Shown here one piece after another: positions 51,210 through 61,096 of a stretch of 64,000 nucleotides of DNA. Below the pieces are notes generated by a model, which saw nothing but the letters and a program-made list of their open reading frames with translations, was not told the origin of the DNA and ran no database searches. The stretch is from Massiliimalia massiliensis (GTDB taxonomy: Bacteria > Bacillota > Clostridia > Oscillospirales > Ruminococcaceae). The first letter of the stretch is position 1. Every line of letters starts with the position of its first letter. Both the position numbers and the translations under genes were made by a program. The DNA is taken from assembly GCF_900155615.1 (NCBI RefSeq), contig NZ_FUHT01000004.1, positions 558,001 through 622,000 of the forward strand, given 5' to 3'.

Positions 51210-54200
51210 ATGAAAGGGAAAATCAAAAGATTAACATCACTCTGCCTCGTGGCCATATTGACCACGGCAAGCTTATCAATCAGCATCCCTACAGTGAAAG
51301 CAGCGAGTGTGGAAGTAAACGTTAATTTTTCACTGGTTGCGGACTATCCTTTGGTAAAAAACAAAGTATCGCCTTTTAATTCCGGATATGTAGGAGAAGA
51401 ACGGTGGCTTCGAGACATGTACTTAGCGGATGAGTTAAATATTAACTCCTTCCGGTACGAAACCGGTTGGGGCATGGGGGAAGGAGTTGATGCTCTAAAC
51501 AACAACTTTGCTTACCGACATGAATTGGGCGCACCACAAATTTTTGGATCAGTAGACAATTTGCAGTATAATTTTTCAATTATGGATCACATTACAGATG
51601 CTTTAAATCTTGGGGGCATGAATCCTATGTATATTCATGGCTATAGCCCACAAGTGCTGCAAAGTGGAGATAGCTTTACTTCAAAGCCGAACAATATGAA
51701 CGCATGGAAACAAGTAAATAAAGCTTTTGCTCAGCATTGGAAAGATACTGGTCGCAATGTAGGGTTTTATGAGATATGGAATGAACCCGATCTTGTGCCC
51801 ATTTTCTTTACGGGAAGCAAGGAGGATTATTTTGAAATTTATCAGTATGGAGCTCAAGGCGTAAAAGAAGGAGATTCTGATGCAAAAGTAGGCGGTCCGG
51901 TTTTGGCATTTACATCCGACTGGACACCAGACTTCTTAAACTATGTTTCGCAAAATAATCTGCCGTTAGATTTCCTGTCTTTTCACAAATTTGGTTTTCC
52001 GCAGGATACAGTACCTGTTTATCGCAATTATTTAGATGGAGCATTTTTTACAACAGAATTGATTCTCTCGGAATATAATTCCTATCAACCAGGAGTTCAG
52101 TATCCTGATTTTCATCAAGATGGTGCGGTAGATACGAATAAAGCGGCCTATATGTTGTTACATGATTTTAATTATTTTATGCAGCAACCAGATCTTACAA
52201 AAGTTTATTGGGCTCAATTTAATGATCCCGAAGTATTTGGTGATACAGCTGACCGTTGCGGAATGATTAACAATGATGGACGACGAAAAGCAGTTTTTAA
52301 TGCATATAAGATTTATGGTGATATGCCTGTTGATCGTAAGCAGTTGACAATTAGTGATTCAGCTATCGAAGGAATGGCATCTGCTGATTCTCATAAAGCG
52401 GCAGTAGTCCTTTGGAATATGTTTGAAACAGATAAGTCTGTCGACGTATCTCTTGATGGAATCCCTTTCTCACAGGGAACCTTAAAGGTACAGCGTATTG
52501 ATACGCAGAATGCAAACTATAATGTCAATCCTCAATCGGAAAACTTACAAGTTACAGAGTCTAGAACAAATATCAGTACCTCTGGGCTTACATGGAGTGG
52601 TACAGTCCCCGGAATGAGTGTGGTATATCTGACGGTAGAAGATGGTACATTCCTTACTGATGATTCAAAGAAGGATATTGCTACAGTTGTTCAGACAAAT
52701 CATTATTTCTTCGAAAGATCAAAGAGTAATTATGCCACTTTTGATGAAAACACATGGACGGCACGTTTGGGTATGGTAAACGAAGAGTTTGCTGACTCTT
52801 TAGTGGGCGTAACCGTCGAAGATTTACCGGATTCTTTCCACGTTAATTGTGAAGTTAATGGAACATTACAGGATAAAGACAACAACAGTCTTTTGGGAAT
52901 CCGCATCGATTATATGGTAAATGGTTCCTATCAAAAAGGTGTTTTGTTCCATGGAGGTCTGTATCATTCAAATAGAGAGAGCAAATTACCTTGGGGTACT
53001 ATGCAACTACCAGATCAAGTGGTTCAAGTATCCAATTTTTCCGATTTCTCAATCAATCCGGCTGATTATGCTCCGGCAGGATGGAATAATGGACGAGTAA
53101 TTATTTCATTTGAACAGCAGAATGCAGGAAAGAACACACAAGCAAAATTTAGTATCAATAAGGCTTCAGCACCGGAAAAAGAATTGATAAACTGGTATAC
53201 TATGGAAGACAATGGATATTTTGCTAACGATAAAACTGGAAACGGATTTAATGCACAGCTTTATGGCGGCGCAACTTTTACCGACGAAGGTCTTACCGGA
53301 AAAGCAATGATCTTTAATGGCGATAGCGCTTATGCTGATTTTGCAAATAAAGTCGAAAATGATTTCACTATAAGTTTTTGGATGAAAACCACCCAGACCG
53401 GTGGAACTGGTCCTTGGTACTATGGTAAAGGCTTAGTGGATGGTGAAAATCCAGGCGTGACCAATGATTTTGGAGTCAGCCTATTAGGCGATCGTTTGGC
53501 TTTTGGTGTTGGTAATCCGGATACAACAATTTATTCTCAGACTCCTGTAAATGATGGCGCATGGCATTTGTGCACAGTCACTAGACAGCAATCTAACGGA
53601 AAAATGAAACTTTATATTGACGGAGAACTGGAAGCTACCGGTACAGGTAGTACACAGGCATTAGATACGGTAACAACGCTCAATTTGGGGCGTATTCAAA
53701 CCGGAAGTAATTACTATGAAGGGTTACTTGACGATGTGCGTATTTATAATTACCTCATCCCGGAAGGTTTGATTCAGGAACTCTCTGGTGATAAATTCCT
53801 AAATGGACAATATCATTTTGACAGTGTTTCCAATACAAAAGCCATAGACTCCTCTAATAAACAAAATGATATCAATCTTTATGGTAATGTTGCTACTATA
53901 GTGGGTCAGAAAGGAAAAGCTCTGACTTTTGACGGGTCCAGTTATGGAACATTAACCCGAAATATCGCTGATGATTTTACAATTGGTTTCTGGGTAAAAA
54001 CAACGCAAACGATGTCTGGGACGCAATGGTATGAGGGTGCAGGTCTTCTAGACGGAGAATGCCCAGAAGTAACCAATGATTTTGGGGTTTCCCTATTAGA
54101 TGGAAAGTTGGCCTTTGGTACTGGTCGTCCTGATGTTACCATAAAATCCAATACCAGTATCAATGACGGAAATTGGCATTATTGTACAGTAACAAGAGAA

Positions 54201-54419
54201 CGCCCAAGCGGTAAGATGTCTCTGTATGTAGACGGTATCAAGGAAGCCGAGACTATTGGTGGAAAGAAAAGTTTATATACACCTTTGGAACTAGATGTCG
54301 GTCGTATTCATAATAGCACAACCAACTACTTCAAAGGCAGCATGGATGAACTGGTCATTTACAATCGTGCATTTTCGGATAATGAGGTAAAAGCATTGGC
54401 AAACGGAGAATTAAAATAA
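51210..54419 (+). CDS. Secreted GH39-like glycoside hydrolase with two LamG domains
   Basis: 1069-residue exported enzyme. Signal peptide 1-31 (cleavage after TVKA). Catalytic TIM-barrel about 35-380, related to GH39-type retaining hydrolases: acid/base Glu192 in YEIWNEPD and nucleophile Glu288 in LILSEYNSY. A beta-sandwich follows (about 380-480), then a middle domain (about 485-655) and two C-terminal LamG/concanavalin-like domains (about 660-855 and 865-1067) that are clear paralogues of each other (both contain NDFGVSLL). The LamG domains probably bind a glycan. There is no sortase or dockerin motif. The ribosome site AAGGAGGA was left intact by the IS insertion. The substrate is unknown. 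Confidence 0.87.
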   Translation: MKGKIKRLTSLCLVAILTTASLSISIPTVKAASVEVNVNFSLVADYPLVKNKVSPFNSGYVGEERWLRDMYLADELNINSFRYETGWGMGEGVDALNNNFAYRHELGAPQIFGSVDNLQYNFSIMDHITDALNLGGMNPMYIHGYSPQVLQSGDSFTSKPNNMNAWKQVNKAFAQHWKDTGRNVGFYEIWNEPDLVPIFFTGSKEDYFEIYQYGAQGVKEGDSDAKVGGPVLAFTSDWTPDFLNYVSQNNLPLDFLSFHKFGFPQDTVPVYRNYLDGAFFTTELILSEYNSYQPGVQYPDFHQDGAVDTNKAAYMLLHDFNYFMQQPDLTKVYWAQFNDPEVFGDTADRCGMINNDGRRKAVFNAYKIYGDMPVDRKQLTISDSAIEGMASADSHKAAVVLWNMFETDKSVDVSLDGIPFSQGTLKVQRIDTQNANYNVNPQSENLQVTESRTNISTSGLTWSGTVPGMSVVYLTVEDGTFLTDDSKKDIATVVQTNHYFFERSKSNYATFDENTWTARLGMVNEEFADSLVGVTVEDLPDSFHVNCEVNGTLQDKDNNSLLGIRIDYMVNGSYQKGVLFHGGLYHSNRESKLPWGTMQLPDQVVQVSNFSDFSINPADYAPAGWNNGRVIISFEQQNAGKNTQAKFSINKASAPEKELINWYTMEDNGYFANDKTGNGFNAQLYGGATFTDEGLTGKAMIFNGDSAYADFANKVENDFTISFWMKTTQTGGTGPWYYGKGLVDGENPGVTNDFGVSLLGDRLAFGVGNPDTTIYSQTPVNDGAWHLCTVTRQQSNGKMKLYIDGELEATGTGSTQALDTVTTLNLGRIQTGSNYYEGLLDDVRIYNYLIPEGLIQELSGDKFLNGQYHFDSVSNTKAIDSSNKQNDINLYGNVATIVGQKGKALTFDGSSYGTLTRNIADDFTIGFWVKTTQTMSGTQWYEGAGLLDGECPEVTNDFGVSLLDGKLAFGTGRPDVTIKSNTSINDGNWHYCTVTRERPSGKMSLYVDGIKEAETIGGKKSLYTPLELDVGRIHNSTTNYFKGSMDELVIYNRAFSDNEVKALANGELK

Positions 54420-54425
54420 TCCATT

Positions 54426-54457
54426 TCTGAACCCGTCCCTCTTGAGACGGGTTCAGA
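54426..54457 (+). terminator. Hairpin after the secreted GH39-like gene
   Basis: 12-bp perfect arms TCTGAACCCGTC / GACGGGTTCAGA with an 8-nt loop. The following TCTGTTGATT is a poor T-run, so it may end transcription only partly or protect the transcript. Confidence 0.55.
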
Positions 54458-54609
54458 TCTGTTGATTCAGCTGAAAATTTAAAAGAAAATTTTTTTAAAC
54501 AATTCTCTCGTATTTTATGTATTTATAAGTAGAGGCATTATTTTACGCATCTTGTGTCGAATCAAAAGAAAATGGTCATTTTTATAAAAAGAAAGGAATG
54601 GTCAGAAAG

Positions 54610-55992
54610 ATGAACAGAGCAGAACCAATTCAACAACCGCTTGCAGTTACAGTAGATTTTTCTGAAAATCAAGAAAGTTTGAATTTCAGAAAGCTGGGAC
54701 TTTATGTCTGCACTTATGTAGATTTGGAACGGATTTTAAATGACATAAAACAAATAAAGAGACTTAATCCTCGGGCATTTCGCTATGACCCCGGATGGGG
54801 ATTTGGAAATGATAATCAGTTCAATTCTCCCAGGGAAATTGATTCTCCACAGATTTCGGGAACAAAAGATGATATCAAAATAAATTTTTCCGGCATGGAT
54901 CAACTAACTTCCACCCTACAAGAGGAGATGGTTGATATCATGTATGTTCATGCTTATAACCCCTTGCCGCTTCAGGAAAAACAAAAATCTGGTGGAAACA
55001 TGAATGAAAATCTTCAGATGCGTAGTAATTGGAATACGATGCCGGAAGATATGGAAGCATGGTGTGAACTGAATCGGCAATATGCTGCGCACTGGCGTGA
55101 AAAGGGTTGGAAGGTCAAATATTATGAAATCTGGAATGAACCGGATCTGCAGCCTGTCTTTTTTACCGGCTCAATTGACGATTACCTGAAGATTTACCAT
55201 TATGGGGCACTTGGGGTGAAAAAAGGAGATCCTGATGCTTTGGTTGGTGGCCCTGCAATTTCCTTTGATCTAAATTGGATAAAACCATTTTTGGATTATA
55301 TCGAACAGAATGAACTTCCCTTGGATTTTTTTTCTTACCATGCATATGGCGAACCAGATAAAAATCTAAGAGAATTAAAAGAAATCTTAAATGGATATGA
55401 TCGATTTCGCAATATTGAAATTTTATTAACGGAATATAATTCCTATGTTCCTGCAACACCAGATTTTACTGAAAATGGTACAATTGAACATCTGCAAGCT
55501 GCGCCTCGAATATTACACGATTTTACTTATTTTGCAGCTCAAAAGGACATAAAAACAGTATATTGGGCTCAATTTAATGATCCTGAAGTCTTTGGAAAAG
55601 GAGTGGATCGTTGTGGAATGCTAGATTTGAAAGGTAATCCCAAACCGTCATTTGGAGCCTTTGAATTATTAGCGAAATTTCCCGAAAAGGGTTCTCGGTT
55701 ATTCACTGATAATGAATCGGTAGAAGGCATTTTTGGGGAGGAAGATGGACAGTACGGCGTGTTGGTTTGGAATATGTCAGCAGAAAATAGGAAATTATCT
55801 TTAGAATTTAAAAATTGTTCTAAAAAAGAATATATACTTCATCTTTATAAATTAGATGAGAATAACTTGGTTTCCAAAAAACCAATAAAGCCTTTTGACA
55901 CTTTTGTTATAACCGGCTCATCAATATCGATTAAAGAGGACTTGCAACCCTATGGTGTTATAGAAGTGATTTTGAGTGAAAGAGAGAAATAA
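54610..55992 (+). CDS. Cytoplasmic GH39-like glycoside hydrolase
   Basis: 460-residue enzyme without signal peptide, closely related to the catalytic part of the secreted enzyme upstream. Shared blocks include FRYDPGWGFG, NEPDLQPVFFTGS, VYWAQFNDPEVFG and DRCGML. Acid/base Glu177 (YYEIWNEPD), nucleophile Glu275 (EILLTEYNSY). A C-terminal beta-sandwich begins near 375. An ATG at 54598 touches the AAAGGA site with no spacing; ATG 54610 leaves 12 nt and is preferred. It presumably acts on imported oligosaccharide. Confidence 0.85.
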   Translation: MNRAEPIQQPLAVTVDFSENQESLNFRKLGLYVCTYVDLERILNDIKQIKRLNPRAFRYDPGWGFGNDNQFNSPREIDSPQISGTKDDIKINFSGMDQLTSTLQEEMVDIMYVHAYNPLPLQEKQKSGGNMNENLQMRSNWNTMPEDMEAWCELNRQYAAHWREKGWKVKYYEIWNEPDLQPVFFTGSIDDYLKIYHYGALGVKKGDPDALVGGPAISFDLNWIKPFLDYIEQNELPLDFFSYHAYGEPDKNLRELKEILNGYDRFRNIEILLTEYNSYVPATPDFTENGTIEHLQAAPRILHDFTYFAAQKDIKTVYWAQFNDPEVFGKGVDRCGMLDLKGNPKPSFGAFELLAKFPEKGSRLFTDNESVEGIFGEEDGQYGVLVWNMSAENRKLSLEFKNCSKKEYILHLYKLDENNLVSKKPIKPFDTFVITGSSISIKEDLQPYGVIEVILSEREK

Positions 55993-55998
55993 AACAAT

Positions 55999-57762
55999 AT
56001 GGAAAAAACAATAATTCCGAGAGCAGAATATCCTCGTCCAGATTTCCAAAGGGAAATCTGGTTAAATCTAAATGGAACATGGAATTTTACTTTCGATGAC
56101 AAAAATTGTGGAGAAAAAGAACGTTGGTATATGCATGGTACATTCGAACGGGAAATTTTAGTGCCATTCTGTTATCAAAGTCAATTAAGCGGGATTAATG
56201 AACAAGAGCTGCATGAAGTGGTATGGTATTGCCGAAAGTTTCAAATTCCACGACAAATGGAGGGTAAACGAATAATATTGCATTTTGGCGCTGTTGACTA
56301 CATTTGTCGAGTTTGGTTAAATGGATCTTTTCTTGGGGAACATCAAGGAGGACATACTCCCTTTTCTTTTGAAATTACAAATTTTCTTACTGATGAAAAA
56401 AATGTTTTAACGGTGATGGCACAAGATGATTGTTCTTTAGATAAACCAAGAGGAAAGCAATATTGGGGAAAAGAACCGGAACGATGTTGGTATACACCTA
56501 CAACAGGTATTTGGCAAACCGTATGGTTAGAAGCTGTTGGAAAAAACTATATTCATCATATGCGTATCACCCCAGATATTGATCGTCGAATTGCTATATT
56601 GGAGGTTTTTCTTGACCAAGAACCTAACGAAAAGTTAGAGTTAACTGCGTTAGTTTCGTATCATGAGAAAACTTGTCGAGTAATCAACACCAAGGTATAT
56701 GAAAAATATATTAGGCTAATTTTAGATATTAGAGAAGAGGATCCTGTGGATGAGGTGCATTATTGGTCACCTGAAGAGCCGAATTTGTATGATCTTTGTT
56801 TGATGTTATCTATAGATGGTGCAGAAGTTGATAAGGTATCCTCCTATTTTGGAATGCGGAAAATTGAGGCAAAGAATGGCATGATTTTGCTGAATAACAA
56901 ACCCTATATTCAAAAGATGGTATTGGATCAAGGGTATTGGCCTGAGAGCCTAATTACCCCTCCTAGCGATGAGGCAATTTTGCTTGATCTTGAAATGACA
57001 AAAAAATTTGGTTTTAATGGTGCTCGGAAACATCAGAAAATTGAAGATCCACGTTATTATTATTGGGCTGATCGTTTAGGTGTCTTAGTTTGGGGAGAGA
57101 TGCCAAGTGGATATCAGTTTAATACAAACGAAATTGTTCGCTTGACAACTGAATGGATGGAATTTTTAGAGCGGGATTACAACCATCCTTGTATTGTGTG
57201 CTGGGTACCCTTCAATGAGTCTTGGGGAATTCGAAATGTATTTCAAGATGAGCAACAACAAGCATTGGCAAGATCATTATATGAATTAGCAAAAGCGTAT
57301 GATCCAATTCGCCTAGTCAGTACGCAGGACGGCTGGGAACAGATCTGTCCATCTGACATCTGTGGAATTCATGATTATACAGCGAATGTCGAAGAGATCT
57401 TAAATAAATACAAATCCCAAGAAACAATTATGAAAAGTCATGCCCAAGGCAGAATCCTTTATTCTGAAAACAATCAATATGGGAAACAGCCTGTTCTGAT
57501 AACAGAATATGGCGGGATCGCTTTTTCGGGAACTTCTGATAAGGAATGGGGATATTTTGGAACCGTAGAAGATGAAGAGGAATTTTTCAAACGTTACGAG
57601 GAAGAAACTCTTGCTTTTTGGAAAAATGATTATGTATGGGGATATGCATACACACAGCTTACAGACGTTGAGCAAGAGGTGAACGGCTTAATGACCGCAG
57701 ATCGTCAGTGTAAAGTAGATTCAGATCGCATAAAATGGATTAATGATTTGTGTAATCGTTAG
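55999..57762 (+). CDS. Cytoplasmic glycoside hydrolase family 2 enzyme
   Basis: 587-residue enzyme with the three GH2 parts: sugar-binding jelly roll (about 1-180, LNGTWNFTFDD, NGSFLGEHQGGHTPF), Ig-like sandwich (about 185-290), and TIM barrel. The acid/base is Glu407 in CWVPFNESWG; the nucleophile is Glu503 in VLITEYGG. No signal peptide. The family includes beta-galactosidases, glucuronidases and mannosidases; the short form here is not assignable. It lies 6 bp after the cytoplasmic GH39-like gene with only a weak ribosome site, suggesting translational coupling. Confidence 0.87.
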   Translation: MEKTIIPRAEYPRPDFQREIWLNLNGTWNFTFDDKNCGEKERWYMHGTFEREILVPFCYQSQLSGINEQELHEVVWYCRKFQIPRQMEGKRIILHFGAVDYICRVWLNGSFLGEHQGGHTPFSFEITNFLTDEKNVLTVMAQDDCSLDKPRGKQYWGKEPERCWYTPTTGIWQTVWLEAVGKNYIHHMRITPDIDRRIAILEVFLDQEPNEKLELTALVSYHEKTCRVINTKVYEKYIRLILDIREEDPVDEVHYWSPEEPNLYDLCLMLSIDGAEVDKVSSYFGMRKIEAKNGMILLNNKPYIQKMVLDQGYWPESLITPPSDEAILLDLEMTKKFGFNGARKHQKIEDPRYYYWADRLGVLVWGEMPSGYQFNTNEIVRLTTEWMEFLERDYNHPCIVCWVPFNESWGIRNVFQDEQQQALARSLYELAKAYDPIRLVSTQDGWEQICPSDICGIHDYTANVEEILNKYKSQETIMKSHAQGRILYSENNQYGKQPVLITEYGGIAFSGTSDKEWGYFGTVEDEEEFFKRYEEETLAFWKNDYVWGYAYTQLTDVEQEVNGLMTADRQCKVDSDRIKWINDLCNR

Positions 57763-58038
57763 GTATATTACAAATTCTGATCAAGAAGTTTTAACCAGAG
57801 AGTTGATTTAGTCGAACCCAGGTCGAGATTTGAAACTCAAAAAATAAGACATCCAAATTTTGACCTCTTTTTTATGACATGAAGTCAATATTTAAGCTAT
57901 TTTTTTGAATTTATTCATTTTTATAAAAGTAGGACATCAAAAAGTAAAACTGAAAAATCACAATGTAAAAATAAAAAAACAACCAAATCCGAACCCTCAA
58001 TTCTCATTTTTCTTCTAGGCATAGGGGTAACAATTCCG
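57763..58038. other. AT-rich non-coding gap
   Basis: 276 bp with long A/T runs and no supported gene. The first strong structure is the pair of hairpins at 58025-58082, which may act as the distant terminator of the glycosidase operon. Confidence 0.6.
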
Positions 58039-58093
58039 TCACCCTAGCCCACACCTGCGGTGAGCAATTCGCACACCGTGGGTTTTCTTTTTT
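58025..58093. other. Tandem hairpins with T-run: terminator or mobile-element end RNA
   Basis: Two stems: 58025-58031 / 58038-58044 (7 bp) and 58048-58052 / 58078-58082 with an inner 4-bp stem 58059-58062 / 58074-58077. On the plus strand a T-rich stretch follows (58083-58093), giving a terminator layout. In the first stem, the one non-Watson-Crick pair is A-C on plus but G-U on minus, which favours a minus-strand RNA. The tail of the neighbouring pseudogene runs through it. Confidence 0.4.
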
Positions 58094-59661
58094 GATATAA
58101 CAATAGCCTGCTTTCCTTCTGCATCATATGCTGTTTCTACCGATTCCTTATTGTAATAGGTGAGTGCGCGGGAATCCTGCGGATCGTTGAAGATATAATT
58201 GTTATCGTCATATCCTACCAACAGCAGACAATGGAATGGCCGATTTTCATGTGATTTTTCTTCCGTCAGTATACCATGTAGTTGTCTTGGAAATCTCTCG
58301 CATCTGTTGTGTTGCAAAAAAGATGACAGGAATATTTTTATCGATATATTCGGAACATAAATCAGAAACAGATACTCCGCGGAGTACCTTAGAGGTGTAG
58401 TTGGTATCAGGCAGGAATTTATTTAAAGCAAGCTGGATTGCTTCTGCAAAACATCCCCATCCTCCGGTAGATCGTGGATTCCCTCCAAAAACTCAACATA
58501 CGGATTAAATCCTTTAGTTGAACCTTTGTTAAGATATTTGTCAATAAAAGTATCTACAGTCATTTGGTTTCCAATGTGCCTGAGAACCATCACAGTAGAA
58601 ACGCTCTCACATCCTGTCGGATATTTTGGATATTGAGAAATAAATGAAACATTGATGATCTTATAATCACCAGTTAGCGTATGTGTTGTTCCGTTAGTAT
58701 CATTTTCCTCAATAATTTCTACACCGTTAATATTCTGCACGTCATTTCCTGCATAAGTACTTTCTGTATCTAGCAGGCCATCAAGACCATATTTTGTTTT
58801 TGCCTGACGCATCCACTCAGAATCAGCATTACTTACCCAAGGTAGCCATCTTTCCTCAACATGGACACGATACATAACAATGACGCCGGAACGCAGTCTA
58901 GTCCCATCTTTATCATACGCTTGGATATGCAATAGCTGAATGGGTTTTCCCGGTAAACCAGCATAATCATTGCTGGCTCGACCTGTACTTTTCACAAGAG
59001 GCAGATAGTCAGACATCCCTTCGTTTTTTGTCTTGTATTCCAGATAGTAATTTTTACTGGTACTAGTTTGAATTTTGATTCCGTCAATTTGTGGCGCTAA
59101 TGTTGCATTAGGAAAACTCTCCCAATTATTTAAGTTATTTACCATATAACTTAAATTCAGCGAGGCTTCTCTGCCTGTGAAATCACCATCAATTACAGAA
59201 TCCTCATCATAAACACGAATTTCCAGACCATCAATATCTTGTCCCTTGTTACCTACATACCAACTAGAGGTATCAATTGTACCGTCCAGATGATATTTAG
59301 TATGTACACTTTGCATTCATTTTGGATCAGCGTTACTGACCCAAGGCAACCATCTGCCCTTAACAGAAGCACGGTACATTACTACGATTCTAGAAGTGAG
59401 TTTTGTACCGGATTTTGTATATGCCTGGATCTGCAGTTGTTGGATCGGTTTACCCTTTGCACCGGCATAATCGTTTTCATTACTTTTAACAAATGAATAG
59501 AATGAAGTATTTTCTTTATTACATGTACGATACTGAAGATAAAATGGACTACTAGAAAGAGTTCGAATTTTAATACCATCCATTTGACTGGAAACTTTAT
59601 ATTTGAATTCTTTCCACGAACCATTTTTTAAATAAGATGTCGTAAGGGTGTATAGTAACAT
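58039..59661 (-). pseudogene. W-repeat protein with C39-like cysteine peptidase domain, broken
   Basis: About 540 codons in pieces. ATG 59661 with AAGGAGG upstream starts a run of about two repeated units: beta-rich domains with VMYRASVKGRWLPWVSNAD, then a spacer with Y/H-LDG. The C-terminal C39_2-like peptidase has the nucleophile region YPTGCESVS, GGWGCFAEAIQ and the His region RPFHCLLLVGYDD. Defects: TGA at 59317-59319 where the second repeat has Trp; a frameshift near 58478-58490; another near 58262-58275. No signal peptide is seen. Intact relatives with clostridial W-repeats are surface or secreted proteins. This copy is unlikely to give a full product. Confidence 0.82.
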
Positions 59662-59726
59662 TTTAATTTCCTCCTTATAGCTTTTTTATTTTGTTAGCTA
59701 ACACTCTATAAAGAGAAAATTTGATC

Positions 59727-59748
59727 AAAAAAAGCAACCACTTTTTTT
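59727..59748 (-). terminator. A/T-rich hairpin after dinB
   Basis: AAAAAAAG / CTTTTTTT arms with a 6-nt loop, 6 bp past the dinB stop on the minus strand. Weak stem, so low confidence. Confidence 0.35.
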
Positions 59749-59753
59749 TAATT

Positions 59754-61003
59754 TTAAAAATTTATATTAGCGATAAATCTAACCGGATGTATAATATGGT
59801 CATGTTTCGGATCAAGGTTTGACAACTCCGGATCGGTCAGCATGATTCCACGCTGAATACTGAAATGCCCATACCGTTCCCTCAGCTTGTCGATTGCCCT
59901 GTCCAGTTGTTCCAGTTTTTGAAGCTTGAATTCTTCCGGGAATAGTGATAACTGCTCATTCCCCATAACTGAAAGCTGGCAGGCCCGAACACTTAAACTC
60001 CGTACGGGTTTCTCCGGCCGATGAAGTTTAAACAAGAAAAATGATTGATCAAACAGGTCTTTTACTGTTCGGTTTGGATAGGTCATCGCTCCCTGACGTT
60101 CATAAAAGTGCAATTCCTGATCCCGTATTCCGATCTGCACTGTCCTGCACACAAAATCATATTCCCGCATTCTTGCCGATACACTTTCGCACAGAACATA
60201 CAGTATAATCTTTATATCTTCATCAGTCACAAGATCTCTAGGAGTCGTCGTGCTGTTTCCAATGGATTTGATCATTGATTTTGCTCCGATATTGGATACC
60301 GGTGACTGATCCAGCCCGTTAGCAAATTGCCAGAGCATTACCCCATTTTTCCCTAATATCTGTTCCAGAAAACGCACATCTGTCAAAGCCAAGTCTCCAA
60401 TCGTTCTGATTCCGTATTTTCGCAGTTTTTGGTGAGTTGCTTTCCCGACATACAGCAATTCACTAACCGGAAGCGGCCAGACTGTCTGACGAAAGCGTCC
60501 GGAAGAATAATCGTTGTCGCGTCCGGCTTTTTCAAATCAGAGCCAAGCTTTGCAAAGACTTTGTTGAAAGAAACTCCAACCGAAGCAGTGATCCCCAGTT
60601 CCTTTTTGATTCGTTCCCTTAATGTGTCGGCGATTGTTTTTCCGGAGCCAAATAAACCTGTACTGCCGGTTACATCAAGCCAGCATTCATCCAAACCGAA
60701 TGGTTCTACCTGATCGGTATATTCCGAGTATATTTCTTTTGCCCTTTGAGAAAACTGAAGATACTTGTCATAATGAGGCGGGGCGAAAATAATGTCCGGG
60801 CATTTTTGCTTTGCAAGCCACAGCGGATCACCGGTCTGTACTCCAAATGCTTTGGCTTCATAGTTTTTCGCAAGAACAATGCCATGCCTCTGCTCTGGAT
60901 CTCCGGCTACCGCCATTGGTTTGCCTCTATACTCAGGATGAAAAAGGCTTTCTACGGAAGCATAAAAGTTATTCATATCGCTGTGCAGAATGACCCGATT
61001 CAT
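59754..61003 (-). pseudogene. dinB: DNA polymerase IV (DinB, Y-family), one frameshift
   Basis: Translesion polymerase reading frame of about 415 codons, split by one frameshift. The first part has the catalytic HSDMNNFYASVE (Asp in motif I), and PFGLDECWLDVTGS with the second Asp/Glu pair. The second part begins WPLPVSELLYVGK and continues through the HhH region and little finger. Restoring one T in the run at 60492-60494 (three A on plus where four are needed) makes the frame continuous. Either a sequencing error or a real inactivation. The gene is fourth from a cluster of XRE regulators, a setting like SOS/mobile-linked dinB genes. Confidence 0.85.
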
Positions 61004-61010
61004 AACAAAA

Positions 61011-61042
61011 CCTCCGTAAACTTTTTTCTTAGTTTACGGAGG
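61011..61042 (-). promoter_or_regulatory. Hairpin that hides the dinB ribosome site
   Basis: On the minus strand CCTCCGTAAAC (61042-61032) pairs perfectly with GTTTACGGAGG (61021-61011), 10-nt loop; the GGAGG ribosome site (61015-61011) lies within the stem, 7 nt before the dinB ATG. The TTTTGTT after the stem also makes it a possible weak terminator. Confidence 0.65.
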
Positions 61043-61096
61043 TTTCCTTTGTATTATGCTTTCAAGCATAGTTTAAAATAACTAATAATATTTTCA

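Noticed and set aside
59317-59319. Recoded TGA (Trp or selenocysteine)
   Set aside because: Other genes use TGA as stop, no SECIS-like structure seen, and the same gene has two frameshifts.
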